From Chalciporus piperatus (Eukaryota > Basidiomycota > Agaricomycetes > Boletales > Boletaceae): a stretch of DNA of 64,000 bases. Shown here piece after piece: positions 45,818 through 58,588 of the stretch. Where the stretch lies: positions 1 to 64,000 of the forward strand of contig JBBPTG010000102.1 of NCBI GenBank assembly GCA_038093975.1, in the 5' to 3' direction. A program made the position numbers and the translations under genes. How positions within the stretch are numbered: the first letter of the stretch is position 1; the number at the start of each line of letters is the position of its first letter. A model generated the notes under the pieces. The model saw nothing but the letters and a program-made list of their open reading frames with translations, made no database searches and was not told the origin of the DNA.

Positions 45818-46231
45818 TTACTGAAAATAGCGCACTGGGATATAAGAAGCGGGGACAGTGTAGGGTGATTGGATGCCGCGTTGGTCGACCATGTCTCTCT
45901 GATCAGGCATGGGGTGGAATGACATCCTTCCGGGAGGCCCTCGGATGGGAGACAAGGGAGGCGAGGCTTGCTGACGACTGGGCAGATGATGTCGCGCAAC
46001 GGAGTGACGAAGGTGGGCCTCGCGAATCAATGGGGAAAGGCTGGAACCTCTTCGGGACAGTGTACTCGTGGATGATCGACGTTTACGCGTCAAAGGTGAA
46101 GTATCTGGTACACGCTGAGATGTTGGAGAGCGGAGAGATCTGGCCGTGTCCGGTGAGCCGGGCGCGAGATTCGAAGGGGAGACCTCCCGATACTCTGCAT
46201 GAAGGCTATTTAACATAAGCGAGCTTTGCAT
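45818..46231 (-). CDS. Probable 5' coding exon(s) of the coiled-coil hypothetical
   Basis: Starting at ATG 46231-46229 (MQSSLMLNSLHAEYREVS), this frame is open for about 137 codons with strong Ser/Pro/Arg bias (TRKRRSSTSTLSRRGSS) and ends 14 bp from the downstream ORF. Composition and position fit an N-terminal exon of that gene. No GT-AG pair that preserves frame has a normal intron length, so the connection is unproven; a separate short gene is the alternative. Confidence 0.4.
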   Translation of the reverse strand: MQSSLMLNSLHAEYREVSPSNLAPGSPDTARSLRSPTSQRVPDTSPLTRKRRSSTSTLSRRGSSLSPLIREAHLRHSVARHHLPSRQQASPPLSPIRGPPGRMSFHPMPDQRDMVDQRGIQSPYTVPASYIPVRYFQ

Positions 46232-46252
46232 CGTGCAGGCAGTGTCGATCAC

Positions 46253-48799
46253 ACGAGAAAGACGGAATAAGAGCTAGGGAGCCAAGGGTGTGCAGGGGAA
46301 GGATTCGGGTAGTAGCCGCCACCACGGACTCGCGGAGACAAAGTAATTGGGAAGGGGGACTGACGGAAGTTTGAGGAGAAGGTTAACGGAAGACTTGGCG
46401 GAGGATGCAACGAGATCAACAGTCGTGAAGGCATTGGATCAAAGCGATAGACTCACAGCATGGCATTTCATAGCGAGATGCGTCTGAAGATCTGACGTCT
46501 AAGGAACAGGCAGGCTGTGCACCGACGGGGGGTGTGGTCACAGGATACGCATCGCTAGGGATCAATTGCCTTGATGAATATTTATCTCTAAACCCCGCGA
46601 CGACGACTTCGCACAGCTCACGAAACAAGTCGTGTGTGTGTCACTGTGTGTGTCGTGAACATGCAGACTCGTCATGAGGGTAGAGATCTATTAATTGGAA
46701 GACTGGCTCAAATAGGTCTGGTATGCCTGTCGGAGTTACTCGGCACAGAACTCAAGTAATTATGAATGTAACCTTGTGGCACATTGGTGGCACATGTTCA
46801 ACCCACTTGATTTGGAGGTGGACCTTGAGGTGGACTACAACTGTATCGCTCTCCCAGAGGGAGACGTTGCTAAGCATGTCTCTCCTCGACGGGAGCAATT
46901 GCCCTAACCGGGAGATTGGCCGTTCCCCTTCCCGACCAATTCCCGACCCACTTGACCGGGATCATGACCCTGATCATATCGTGCTCCCTGGGAGAAAATC
47001 TCCCAGATTGTCCACAACACCTTCATGGACATGAGAAAGCCAATTTTCACTAAGATCAAGCATGGCACAGGCACATATCTAGCGTCCCACCCGCCACAAG
47101 CGACGTCCGAGCTTATTACGAAGCCAGACTATGTCGCGATCATTGTCAAACACTGTGCCACATCATTAGAGACGAATTGAAAGAATCGCTACAAGGTTAC
47201 GTGCAAGAACACAGCCTTATTGGTGCTCAAGCCTCATCCTACCCCTTGAATGTCGACGAGACGCCGGAAGAGGAGGATGATTGTGGCAGCAACATCGGAA
47301 TCATCCAAACCTGAGGCTTCTCTGTCGAGCAAATGACACTGACAGAAGGCTAATATCTTCTGCCCGTTATGTCGTAGCCCCATGCGTGTTTGCCCTGGTG
47401 GCAAGAGAATAATTATTGGGGTTATCATGAAACAGATATCGTAAAGTGCAGCATACTCAGAAAATCGGAGGCGTTGTAGCTTCCATAGGCAGACCCAAGA
47501 GTCGGGATGAAGAAAGTCGTTCACCCTCCGCTAGGGAGGCATTGTGAAGATCTCGAGGAGTACATACCATGATTTGAAGCGAGCTGATCGTAAGCAAGCT
47601 AGGAGAAACGGAGATAGCGACTGCCACCGCATCCTAGGTGGGTCCCCCCCAAGAGCGTCAATGCAATCCGGTTCAGAATCTGCAATGTAGGGAGGGATTT
47701 TGAACCAGACGCAACAAGGTTACCCACGGCGCAAAGTTGGCCATCCTCGAGGTTTCAGGTCCAAGTCGGTCTGTGAGCATCGTTAAAGGGCAAGTATAGT
47801 GACTTGACGCACTCCCCCGATAATTGGAAGCCGTATCGACAATATGCACGGTGAGCCGAACCAGTCTTTGACCTCTGGATGAGCACCCTCGGAGTCTTCT
47901 CCAAGGATAGGCAGCGTACACGGCAGCTGATCATTACTACTGGTCCGGAAACAGGGTGCTAGTGGGCCAGACGAACTATATATAAGCACAAAGTGAACAA
48001 AATGAACACTTTCCCCATCCATACCTCTCAACTGCCGCGGGGTAAAGGCGTATGTCACTTTCGCACAACCGGTATCGTGAGTCAGCGGTGCTCTGCCTCG
48101 CCGTACAAATGAACGTCTCGCCAAGGTTTTCCCTTCGGAAGTGAACTGCAAGAGCGAGAAGGATACGGCGACCAATTGGGAGAGACGAAGAACAAACCTG
48201 GCATCATCTGGTATCTCTATCTCACCCGTCTGCATGTTGATCGCGGTGAATCTAGTGATCTCGACAGCAGGTCGATTGGGACACCTGGTTGACCATGAAC
48301 TCGTCCAAACGGTCGCGAAGGTGCGTGGCGACCTACATTCTGAATAGTCTCGAAAGGGGAAAGCAATGGGTACGAGTTTCTCCAGTCGAAGACTTCTCAA
48401 GCTCGCATGAATATTGCACTGGGACGGTAAGCCAAACGGTGGGTTGTGTGTGACGATTCGCGGCTTCTCGAGGACGTGAATACACACCTATCTCGAGCAG
48501 TGGACATTTTGGCTGCGGTACCTGTGTCTTATCAGATTTCTGCGACATTCTCGAAGGCTGCGACCCTCGATCCCAAATATTTGAACTCCCTTCCTCAGGC
48601 TTCCTGGTACTAGTAGCCTCGAGAGTACACTGCTCGCGTTCGAACTTCGACAACCACCGATCGTACTATTTATTTAAGCAGGTGATTTCCCACGGAAAGC
48701 CACGTGGGTTAGAGCGATAAAAAGTGGCGTCGAAATCAGTTCGCATCTCATCCACCTTGTTTCTCTTCCCCCCATCATCCCCCCAAAACACATTAGAAA
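46253..48799. other. Gene-poor region; one possible minus-strand gene
   Basis: A perfect hairpin, CTGGGAG-AAAAT-CTCCCAG, sits at 46988-47006. Between about 47780 and 48580 on the minus strand are exon-like pieces with plausible splice sites (VATHLRDRLDEFMVNQ; FTAINMQTGEIEIPDDAR joined to FTSEGKTLARRSFVRRGRAP), suggesting a multi-exon hypothetical gene that I cannot complete or name. Nothing else is supported. Confidence 0.35.
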
Positions 48800-50669
48800 A
48801 TGGCCTACAAAGTCGCCGGTATGTAAGACATCCGCGTGGGATCGAGGGATCTGCCATCTAACGCGTAAACCTCAGACATCTCTCTCGCTGCCTTCGGTCG
48901 TAAGGAAATCGAGATCGCTGAGGTATGGCGCAGATCGGCCTCCCGCGATAAATGCTTATTGACGTGTCTTTTTAGCATGAAATGCCAGGTCTCATGTACA
49001 TGAGGTCCAAGGTAATGTTGGGCAGTTTGGACGTCGTCCAGTGTCACTTATTGGGACGTTTAGTACGGCGCTTCTAAGCCATTGACTGGTGCCCGTATCG
49101 CTGGCTGCCTTCACATGTACAGATAACTTTGTCGCTCTGGTGCTACCTAATCACCATTTTCTTAGGACCATCCAAACTGCTGTCTTGATCGAGACCCTCA
49201 CCGCCCTTGGTGCCGAGGTTACCTGGTCGTCATGCGTGTGTTTTATCAAACTCATGATGACTGTACATCGCTAAGGTTTTCTTTAGAACATCTTTTCCAC
49301 CCAGGATCACGCTGCTTCTGCGTGAGTATCCATCAGAACGTTCTCTCCTACAATATCTCAATGCACATGTCCAGCATTGCTGCAACCGGTATTCCCGTTT
49401 TCGCCTGGAAGGGTGAGACCGAGGACGAGTACCAGTGGTGCATTGAGCAGACTCTCGCTGCTTTCCCTGGAGGCAAGAGCCTGAACATGATCTTGGATGA
49501 CGGTGGTGACCTCACCACCCTCGTTCACGAGAAATACCCCCAGTACTTGAAAGGTAAGTCTTATCGTCGTTTGATAGGATCAGCGGATCCGATCATCAAT
49601 TTAGACATCCGCGGTCTCTCTGAGGAGACTACCACTGGTGTTCACCACCTCTACAAGGCTTTCCGTGAGGGCAAGCTCAAGGTTCCTGCGATCAACGTCA
49701 ACGATTCTGTCACCAAGTCCAAGTTCGACAACTACTATGGATGCCGCGAATCCCTTGTCGATGGTATCAAGCGTGCTACTGATGTCATGCTTGCCGGTAA
49801 GGTCGCTGTCGTAGCCGGTTTCGGTGATGTTGGCAAGGGCGTAAGTATTCCTCAACGGGCTGTTTAACCATTTCCTGACGGGGTTCGTAGTGCGCCGAGT
49901 CCCTGCGCTCTTACGGTGCTCGTGTCTTGGTCACGGAAATCGACCCCATCAACGCGCTGCAGGCTGCTATGGCTGGTTACGAGGTCACCACTATGGAGGA
50001 TGCTGCTCCCCGTTCCAACGTTTTTGTGACCACCACCGGTAACCGTGACATCATCACCGCCAAGCACTTCAACGTCATGCCCGAGGACGCCATCGTCTGC
50101 AAGTGAGTGGATTTTACTAATGTGGTCTGCAGGATTCCTCACGATATCGTAGCATCGGCCACTTCGATGTTGAAATCGATGTTGCTTGGCTCAAGGCGAA
50201 CGCCAAGCAGGCCGTCAACATCAAGCCCCAGGTCGACCGCTACACTATGGCTTCCGGTCGTCACATCCTCTTGCTCGCTGAGGGTCGTCTCGTCAACTTG
50301 GGGTTGGTCGTTCGTGAGCCTTGTATCGGTTGTGTGCTGATGGGTCCTTGTTAGCTGCGCTACTGGCCACCCTTCATTCGTCATGTCTTGCTCGTTCGCA
50401 AACCAAGTTTTGGCCCAGATCGCCTTGTGGACCAACCCCGGCAAGTTCGCTGTTGGTGTGCACATGCTGCCCAAGGAACTCGACGAGGAGGTTGCCCGTG
50501 CTCACCTCGAGCAACTGAACGTCAAGTTGACCACCCTCTCGACCGAACAATCCAAGTACCTTGACATCCCTGTCCAAGGTCCATACAAGGCCTCGCACTA
50601 CAGGTGAGAATCTGCTTCATCATGGACTGCTTGGGTACATAAGGCTTAATACGACTTGCACAGGTACTA
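48800..50669 (+). CDS. SAH1: S-adenosyl-L-homocysteine hydrolase
   Basis: Twelve exons: 48800-48818, 48876-48922, 48976-49011, 49064-49116, 49166-49235, 49287-49321, 49375-49553, 49605-49840, 49891-50102, 50153-50302, 50355-50603 and 50663-50669 (430 aa, the usual length). The cytosolic NAD-dependent enzyme splits S-adenosylhomocysteine to adenosine and homocysteine, relieving product inhibition of methyltransferases. Substrate motifs ([21 protein letters not shown]) and the NAD-binding [20 protein letters not shown] are intact, as is the C-terminal Lys-Tyr pair region ending YKASHYRY. The first coding exon is 19 nt and the last 7 nt, encoding only the last codons. The start follows an AAAATGGC context. 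Many small 5' introns are typical of highly expressed basidiomycete genes. Confidence 0.97.
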
Positions 50670-52391
50670 AACGCAGCATGTTTACATTGTGGCCTCAACG
50701 TGCCCTCGCTGATATAAGAGGATCGGGACCTTCAACGTCCTTTCGGGTGGATGTTATGTATTGAAGAGTCTGAAACGCTCTTTGTGAGGCAGACGAGGAA
50801 GGCTGGTTTCCGGGTCACGTCCGGTCCGTGTCCTGCCACTTGTGCGGCGGGTACTCGTGGATGGTTGGTCGTGAACGCGTTGCAGCTATGGGCCTCAACG
50901 TGCCCCAGTATGATGTGGTAGTCTGTGCAATCGAGGATCCGTTAAGTTAACGAGTTTTGGTTACCAGTTGAACGTCTGAAGCTGCCATTTCGGATTCCTA
51001 GTTTTTTGAACACATGGAATGAAGTACACGCCCAAATGTTCAAGGCATTCACCGGGTATATGCCGGAATTTCCTGAGAGTTCCCCCACACAGTGCCAAAC
51101 AAGTCCCTACAGAGCACAGGGGGCACATTTGTGTGAACGGCTGTCGATCGTCAACATGTGTACGTACAGTATCCGTTATCCGCCTGAGGTTCACCTGAGG
51201 TTACCAAAGCCACCAACAAACCACAGAGCACTGTGGTACAAAGGTTTGGTAACTACGTTTGCACGACATAGTGCCGAGGCTTGCCCAACATTGGGAGAAA
51301 CACATGGGTGACCTTTGTCTTTCAGGTATCAGATGCGAAGTAATACAAATGATGATACATTATAATAACTATCATGTATCAATTGAGGAATTCTCGAGCA
51401 AAGTGATGAAGGCAATCCAAAAAATGTAGCCTTTGTTTCCTAATGATTTGAAGAATTTTGGACTTGTCGAAATTTTTGAGTTGCGCGTGTCATGTGACTT
51501 GTGCGCTGTCAACAGTTCAACTTCAGCTTCAACGTCGACATCAACTTTGAGTCTCTCGCTGCACTCATTTTCTCGCCACAACATAGTGCTAAGCTAGTAG
51601 GTGAACAAATCTACCCCACACCTCAGGCTCTACTAACTTGTATACATTGAAACAGGCCAATGGGCACCACAAATGGGCCCAGACCCAAACACGCAGCAAA
51701 ACGACCCTGGTCCGACGATGTACGTGGCCCATGGCGCGACGTGAATGCGAGAGCCCGCAGGAGAGCCCGTGAGCGGAACAGCATGGCACGGACGAATTCC
51801 TGTTTCTCATTGGTATATCAGATCCGAGTGTACTTAGCTACATCATAATAACATTATTTTGAGCTTATTGCTGGCATGTGTCATCAAGGTATTGGCACTA
51901 GTGCTTGACATAGATAGATTTACCATACAGATGCCATGCTCAGCCTGACCTCAGTCCGACCTCAGAACCCAGCAACAGCTCTACCGGCGGTCCGAGGCAA
52001 ATTGTATCTATTTGTTACGGATGGCAGTACATATGCCGGAATTTCCTTACCGAACCCTGCCTTGCCCCTTCGCGAACCTAATTCACGCTAAGCCTCAGTG
52101 GAACCCTTACAAGATTTGGCAGTGTACCGTGGGAGTCGAGGATTATTTGTCGTCCACGTAACATCACTGGCTCCAGTATGACTCGGGCCGGGAGACGTGA
52201 GACTGGGGTAGTAAGTATGTAAGTAGTCATTTAGAGTGATGTATAAGTACGGAGAGGTTCCCATTGTCGTGTTGGACCTTGTTGGACCTGGACCTGTTGG
52301 CTGACGTCCTACCGGAGAAGCGAACACACAAGAGTTCAAGGTACCAGCAAGACTAACCGACAGAGACCTCGCAGTGATCGACGCGACTTCG
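50670..52391. other. Intergenic
   Basis: About 1.7 kb with no gene I can support. Short ORFs on both strands lack motifs. Several CAGAG/CTGTG-rich short repeats occur around 51080-51260. Confidence 0.45.
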
Positions 52392-54045
52392 ATGCATTTC
52401 CCAGATCTTCATCGCGATAGCACTGCCAGTGGTACTGGCACCGGGGGGTTTCAAGGAACGCAAGAAGGAGAGGCGTCCAACGTATGTCTCCTTGCACCAC
52501 TTGATCCGACTGCGTCTGGTGCGCATGGTGGCGAGCAGGAGAAGGAGGCGCCGTGGATTATGCGCAAGTTGGTCGGGGTGCGTGTTATATTGGGTGGTTT
52601 CCTGTGAGGTGATTGTAACGCTAACATGGATGTGTATGCACGCACTGGTAGTCGATGCCGGGTAGGATCGTGATGTCGTCGTACGAGTCGTTGAGGGCGG
52701 CGGGTACGACGGTCGTGTGTCTCTCGCCGGTGTGTGTTTGCCTACATAGTCACGGTGTGGTGTGTGGTGCTGATAGGTATGCAGTGGGGGGACTCATCAC
52801 CGTTGTTGTTGCCATGCATCCGTTTCAGGGATCTTGCCGTGCATGGTGTTGTGATGGCTACGGTACGTCCATTGTATCTGTCTTGACCGTTGCTCTGAAT
52901 GTACACTACGTACAGGGCGGAGTGGCAGCGATCGCTGCACCTGTGATGGGTCCTGTATCAGAGGCACTCATGGCTGCAGTAGGGGACAGTATCATCGTAG
53001 AGATGGGAATGCACGCAGGATTCGAGGTTAGCGCGCAGGTAGCAAATGAGGTGATCGGAGACGAGGCAGTCGGCCAGGTGGTGGGTGAGTATGCGAAGAC
53101 GAAGGGAAAGGTGGGTGTGAAGACGATGACGATCACGTTGAGGTATAAACATACGATGGAGGATGCGGCGTTGGGTTTCTTTAGGAGCAGTGTTCATGGG
53201 TGCGTGTGCCTATGTGCTGAGGTGCGGCTTGACTGACTGGGTGGTTGAAGAGACCCGTCGTTGTTTTCTGACGTGAAAGAGTACTTTTCGATCGGAAAAG
53301 GGTGGTTCTCGCCCTACCTGTTTGCGAGCGGAAGGCGACCGGTTATTCCAAGGACTGTCAAACCAGACGTTGTGTTCTGCCATGGTCCGTTTCTGGGAGG
53401 TGAGTCGTGGTATTATGAAGGTGGACGTGAAATGGCTGACTGGATGGCCTGACAGGCGATTACAGGATCGGTGAGACGTTGTTGGCAGAGGCAGCGTCCG
53501 TTATTTCATTCTGCGACCCGTTACCGAGTCCACCGGGACCCATGGGTCTGTCCGTCGCGGGTCACCGCACTGGCAACACGCTCTCACTTCCGAAGCTCAG
53601 CCACGTTGCGAGGTCTCGTACACCATCGCCTGAACCCACGCTTGCGCCCCTCGTCCGAGGTGGCCCGCGTCGGTTGGTGATGGTCGTCGTGGGACTGAAA
53701 CCACACCGAGGACTGTGGTCTACGAGCGCTCGACCTGGTGAGAGCGTGATACGGTATCAAATGCTGAGTGGCTGTCCGGCGGTGGTCTTGCCAGCAAAGA
53801 CAGGGGCTCCGCTCCTTTCTTGGTACACGGAACGATTGGATGATCTGTGGTCACGTGGAGAAGGGAACACCGTGGCTATATTGATGGAGTACCTGGAACT
53901 GTGCGTTGATTGGACGGTGGTCAAGAAAGGGGTGGCTGTGCAGGACGCGGTGAGACGGTTGGTTGGTGGCGCGATGGGGAGCCGGAGCGTGGGAAACGCC
54001 GTCGATCGAGATCGATCTGGAATTGCCATGTGGCGAATTCCATAG
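52392..54045 (+). CDS. Unrecognised multi-exon protein with glycine-zipper-like segment
   Basis: The last three exons are solid by frame: 52916-53199, 53251-53399 and 53456-54045. They encode a small-residue, membrane-like stretch (GGVAAIAAPVMGPVSEALMA, then VGDSIIVEMGMHAGF), a KEYFSIGKGWFSPYLFASGR block, and a C-terminal domain with RRLVMVVVGLKPHRGLW and ESVIRYQMLSGCPAVVLPAK, ending MWRIP. Upstream, a likely early exon (52392-52579) splices to SMPGRIVMSSYESLRAAG (from 52653); exons between 52720 and 52916 are uncertain. The ordered C-terminal block looks evolutionarily constrained, but I do not know the family and assign no function. The gene ends 125 bp before the La-motif gene on the same strand. 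Confidence 0.5.
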
Positions 54046-54170
54046 AAAGAATGATTATCTAACAATGAGCTCGGCAAAGTCCGCGGCGTTTGGAAGATGG
54101 AAGTGCGGCTTGGAGAGAAGTCGAAGAAGAGCGCAGAGACGTGGAATTCGTGCAAGTCAGACATTGCCAG

Positions 54171-57100
54171 ATGGTGTCAATCACTCGAAATCTACGAAAC
54201 CCAAACGAATCTTATGCAGACAGGGCAAAGAAAGCGAGCAACCCCAACTTAAAACAGCAGAACGTGAACCAACAGCCTCTCGATGTTCCGCCGTCCTCGA
54301 AACCTGTCCAGAACGTATGGACAGAGCGTATAAATCAGCAAAAAGCACTCGCTGCCTCTCAACCACACATGCACTCTCCACCACAGCACATCTCTTCCTC
54401 GCCCCAACAAACCGCACTCGCTCTCCCCGACACCACAACTATAGTGATCCCACCAAGATCGCCAGTGCAGCTCTCACCGAATCTGTCCTCAGAGCTAGCC
54501 ATCCTCGACCAGGAGGATGGCCACGATCCTTTCATCGTACGTGTACCCCCGCATCTCTCCCGTCGATCCTCTTCCAGCACAAATTCACTCCTCCAAACCG
54601 ACCAAAACAACACTTGGCCTCAGCTCGGCAAATCTCAGCTTCCCGTTCGAGATCATACCACCGCCTCTGACCATAAATTTATTCCCGAACATCATTCTCC
54701 TTATCTCTCCACTGCCCCCTCTAGACAGAGTACGTGCTTCTCCTCGTGTGCCTCGCCCCTTCATTCCTCACGTCCATCCAATCCCCTCTTTAGACAGCAA
54801 TACATCCTTTCGGAACAATGCTTACTCCCCTTCCGGCTCCGCCCATATCTCTCGCGTACAAAGCAGAAACCATATCGAGTCCCTCTCACAACACTCCCAT
54901 TCTGCCTCTCAATCCAGAACACAGTCAAGATCGGCTAGCTCAGCGTCCAGTCCACGTTTACAGTTCCGTGGTCGTACGTTACCGCATGACGACTCCTTTC
55001 CGCCAGACCAACGATTCGATAGTCGCCGCAGATCATCACATCAACGTTCAAGTCCTACCTTGCCAGAACGAGCCACGTACTCATCAGGTCCGTTCCAAAT
55101 CGAACAACTCCCACCACCCTCCGACACGCAATACTATCTACATCCTCCCCATCCATTGTTAGACATGCCTCCACGTTACGCTCAGAACTTCGTGCCGTCG
55201 TATGCTCTTCCTCCACAGTTTCCCCAATCCCACTTCCCAGGTCATGCTTCCCCTCCGTACATCCCCACTGGGCATCATTCAGGACCAGGTACCCCACCCT
55301 ACTCCCACTATCATCACCCTTACCCCGCTAACATGTACAATCATCCACCATTATTCTGGGGCGATGCTCCCCCTCTACCCCACTCACAGCAGTACTTCCC
55401 CAATCATCCTCCAGCCCCGTCTAATTTTGTCAACGCCTCCGATCCCCCCGTCATTCATAAATTAGAATTCGGCCCCCAACCATCAATATTGCCTGTTATT
55501 ACGACACAATCCGGTGTTTCGAAAGACCCGGAGAATACGACCCAGAACGGTCGATTCTATAAATCGTCTAAACCCGTCGTGTTCGGAACCATCGATGTCG
55601 CGGAGTCTGAACAAGATTCGAGCTATGCAGGCAGCGACAAGAACGGGTATCATACGAATGGCATCGTAGACCGTACTGCAGAGCAGTTCTCTTCCTTCTC
55701 GGTTGGATTGAGTCCGGACGAGCCCGGTCCGTCCAGACTTGGGAGTCGAAAGTCCTCAGTTCGGTCGTTCTCGGGGATGCAGATATCCCCACAACTTGCG
55801 AATGTTTCGAACGAGGGTGTATCTAATTTTGGATCAGTTCAGGGTAGCGTTGTACCTCCATTGTCAGGGGAGGTCAATGGGATCAAGAAGCCGATCACGT
55901 GGGAGTTTGGAACTACCTTACGCGACAACCTCGAAGATCTGCGACCTCCTTCTCCTCCTGTGCGCCCCCCAGAGTTCGTCCCTCGCAACGGATATGTGAC
56001 CCACACCCGGATCGAAGATATCGCGAACAACGAACATTTCAATTCTGCCAACTTTGAGACTTCCGCTACTGATCGCTCTTTGGACAAGTCCGAGAGTGGC
56101 TCCTCTGGGAGCGACGTTTGGGTTGTCAAGGACTTTGGGTATGGCTTTGGTGACCTGAGTGGGTGTGGAACCGCACCGGATTTGGCTCGCTGCCAGATGC
56201 ATGCGCGAGAGAGGGAACGCGCCAATGAAGGTCAGCGAGACCAAGGGTGGACACCACACCAGCATGGTTGGCGACACGAGAACGGGTTCAGCGACGCTGG
56301 CGTCGGGGAGGACACGCGGGAGTTTTGGGAGCAGCCTATGCCAGCCGATACGCCTAGGGCCAACGGGTACGCACGACCACGGCGGGGATCTTTTCCGGGA
56401 TACGGGCACGACAGGGGTGGGTATGCGGGGAGGAGAGGACGAGGGTATGGTCGATATCATGGGCGTGGTAGGGGCTTCTACCACGCGCGGCCAGCGTCGC
56501 TGTCGTATGCGGCGCCGCCGTTCGAGATGTCGACTCCTCCCCCGATGGTGGATATGGTGAATGGTTACGGTGGCCCACATGTGTCAGGGTATGGCCCTCC
56601 GAAGGTTGACGTGTATGAGGCCATGTCGCCTGCCCACACAGGATTCCCATCGACTCGTACGACCACGATGGGGGGTCTCCCTTACGCGATGGACACGACG
56701 AGGAGTAGTCTGTTGGACCAACTGGAGTATTACTTTAGTCTGCAGAACCTGGCGCAAGACCTTTACCTCCGGCAGCGGGTGAGCATCGTTTGTTCCTTCA
56801 GGTTGAGCTTTGTTCGCTCATCTGGTGCGTGTAGATGGACAGTGCTGGGTGGATCCCGATATCGCTCCTCAGGTCTTTCAAGCGTGTGCAGCAGCTCACG
56901 ACGGGCTTGCATGCGGATCCCAGCGCACATGCAGACGCGCAAACACACATTGATCTCGTCAGGGAGGTTCTGGGCACGTCGCGTGTCGTCGAAGTGCGTG
57001 GGGATTGGGTTCGAATGGCGAACAGGGGGTGGGAGCCGTTCGTTTTGCCAGGTGCACCACGCAGCGTGGTGGGAGAAGGCGAGCATGTGGGTGTGCCTGA

Positions 57101-57284
57101 ACCTGAGGGCGCGGTGTCGAATCAGGAAGAAGCTGAGGCTGATTGCGATGGTGAGGATTGCGAGGGAGACGGGGAGTTTGACGGAGATGTGGACGTGGAG
57201 GATGATGATGAAGAGGACATCGTGTTCGTGATTGGAGAGGAAGCGGAAGGATTGTGGATGCCCGGTCCTGAGCGCAAGTCATGA
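54171..57284 (+). CDS. La-motif RNA-binding protein (LARP, Sro9/LARP1-like)
   Basis: Proposed exons 54171-54540, 54725-56778 and 56835-57284 (957 aa). The N-terminus has the NESYADRAKKA motif common at the start of Sro9-like proteins. A long disordered Pro/Ser/His-rich region follows, then an RGG-type segment (GRRGRGYGRYHGRGRGF, about 56430-56485), and finally the La motif LLDQLEYYFSLQNLAQDLYL, QRMDSAGWIPISLLRSFKRV split by the last intron. The C-terminal tail is very acidic (DVDVEDDDEEDIVFV). Such proteins bind mRNA and poly(A) or 5' TOP regions and influence translation in the cytoplasm. The first intron (54541-54724) is the weakest part; an ATG upstream of 54171 in another frame cannot be excluded. 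Confidence 0.85.
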
Positions 57285-58588
57285 TTCAACACCAACAGTC
57301 CCTCTAGTGGACCACTACCCATTACACTTCAAGGGGCTCACATCCCTTCGAAAGTTCGGTTTTTCGGCATTCGCGATCGGCATTCAATTCAAAGGATTTC
57401 TTGTATCTGGGTTGGACAGAAAGAGGCATTCGAATGGAAAACATCATCAGATGGCATCATGCATCACCACACAGCCCGCAATAACGCGTCACTTTGTATA
57501 CCCTATACTCGTGTTCTCCAGGTTTTTTCTTTTCTTTGTTTCGTTCTCATTGTCGTTTCGTTTCGTTTCTCTTCCTCTTCCTCTTCCTCTTCCTCTCACT
57601 CTCACTCTGTCTATCTGCCCTCTCTGTTTCACCGCCACGTTTTCACATGTTACACTGCGGTCTCTGAGTCTTTTTCCCAGCATGTCTCGCCACATCGTTC
57701 ACGTAGTCTCTCTCGTATATATTCGTACGTGCTTACATGCTGTCATGTAACTTTGCTTTTTGGGGTCGAGGTGTGCTAACCTACAATCGATGTTTTGCGT
57801 TTTGTGCTTGACGCGATGTTTGCGATGCAGTCTCGAAAGCCTCGTTCGAGGTGTGCCAAAGGGGACGTCAAGAGAGTACTTACACCCTCGTGGATCTGCG
57901 TGGAATCAGCCGATGATCAAAGTTCTCCCGCGAGGTCCCCGTCACAAAAAGTCACACAGATGTCACGCGGTCCCACTTCGGTTCCCAGTGTCACGTCGAT
58001 TTTTATATTTCAACGAAGACTGATGATAGATTTGGGTCTGGAACCAACAAATACATCAGACTTGCCATCAGACCCACACTTGATCAACATCCCACCTGTG
58101 AAGTCGTTGTGCGACGAGTCTCACACAAGTGATCCGTGCGCTATTATTATTGACTGGTTGGTAAAGTGAACACGTTGTCCCCATACGATTCCAAATGGTT
58201 CGGCAGCTGAGTGTCTCTCTGTTTCCCTTTTCCGAGCTCTTGTACACACCCCCACCAACTTTCTGGGTCACAAATTCACAGTGCCTGACTCCGATTCCCG
58301 GGCAGTTGTTCTGATGTGAGACCCGAATTCGCGTTCTCACCACTTTCGCACTCGGTTACATCCACTGCTAGCCCAAGCCAAGCATGTCACGAGGATTCCG
58401 TGGCGTTTTGATTTCCCCCATTCGGACCAAATTCGGAACAGACACTTCACGGAGTTACTTAGGTGGACCTGAGTGTTTTCCACCCCTTCGGATCCTGGGA
58501 CGCTTGCGTACTTAAGGTAGGCTAGAAGGCACCCAAGTGGTTGGCTACTAGTTACACCCCATATCACTTCCGTGAACTCGTTGCGAGA
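57285..58588. other. Intergenic
   Basis: 3' region of the La-motif gene, with a CTTCCT hexamer repeat at about 57567-57596 and several CT-rich tracts, then about 800 bp with only short unsupported ORFs. Confidence 0.5.
57567..57596. repeat. CTTCCT microsatellite
   Basis: Four to five head-to-tail CTTCCT-type hexamers are followed by CTCACT repeats, about 300 bp past the La-motif stop codon. Confidence 0.6.
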
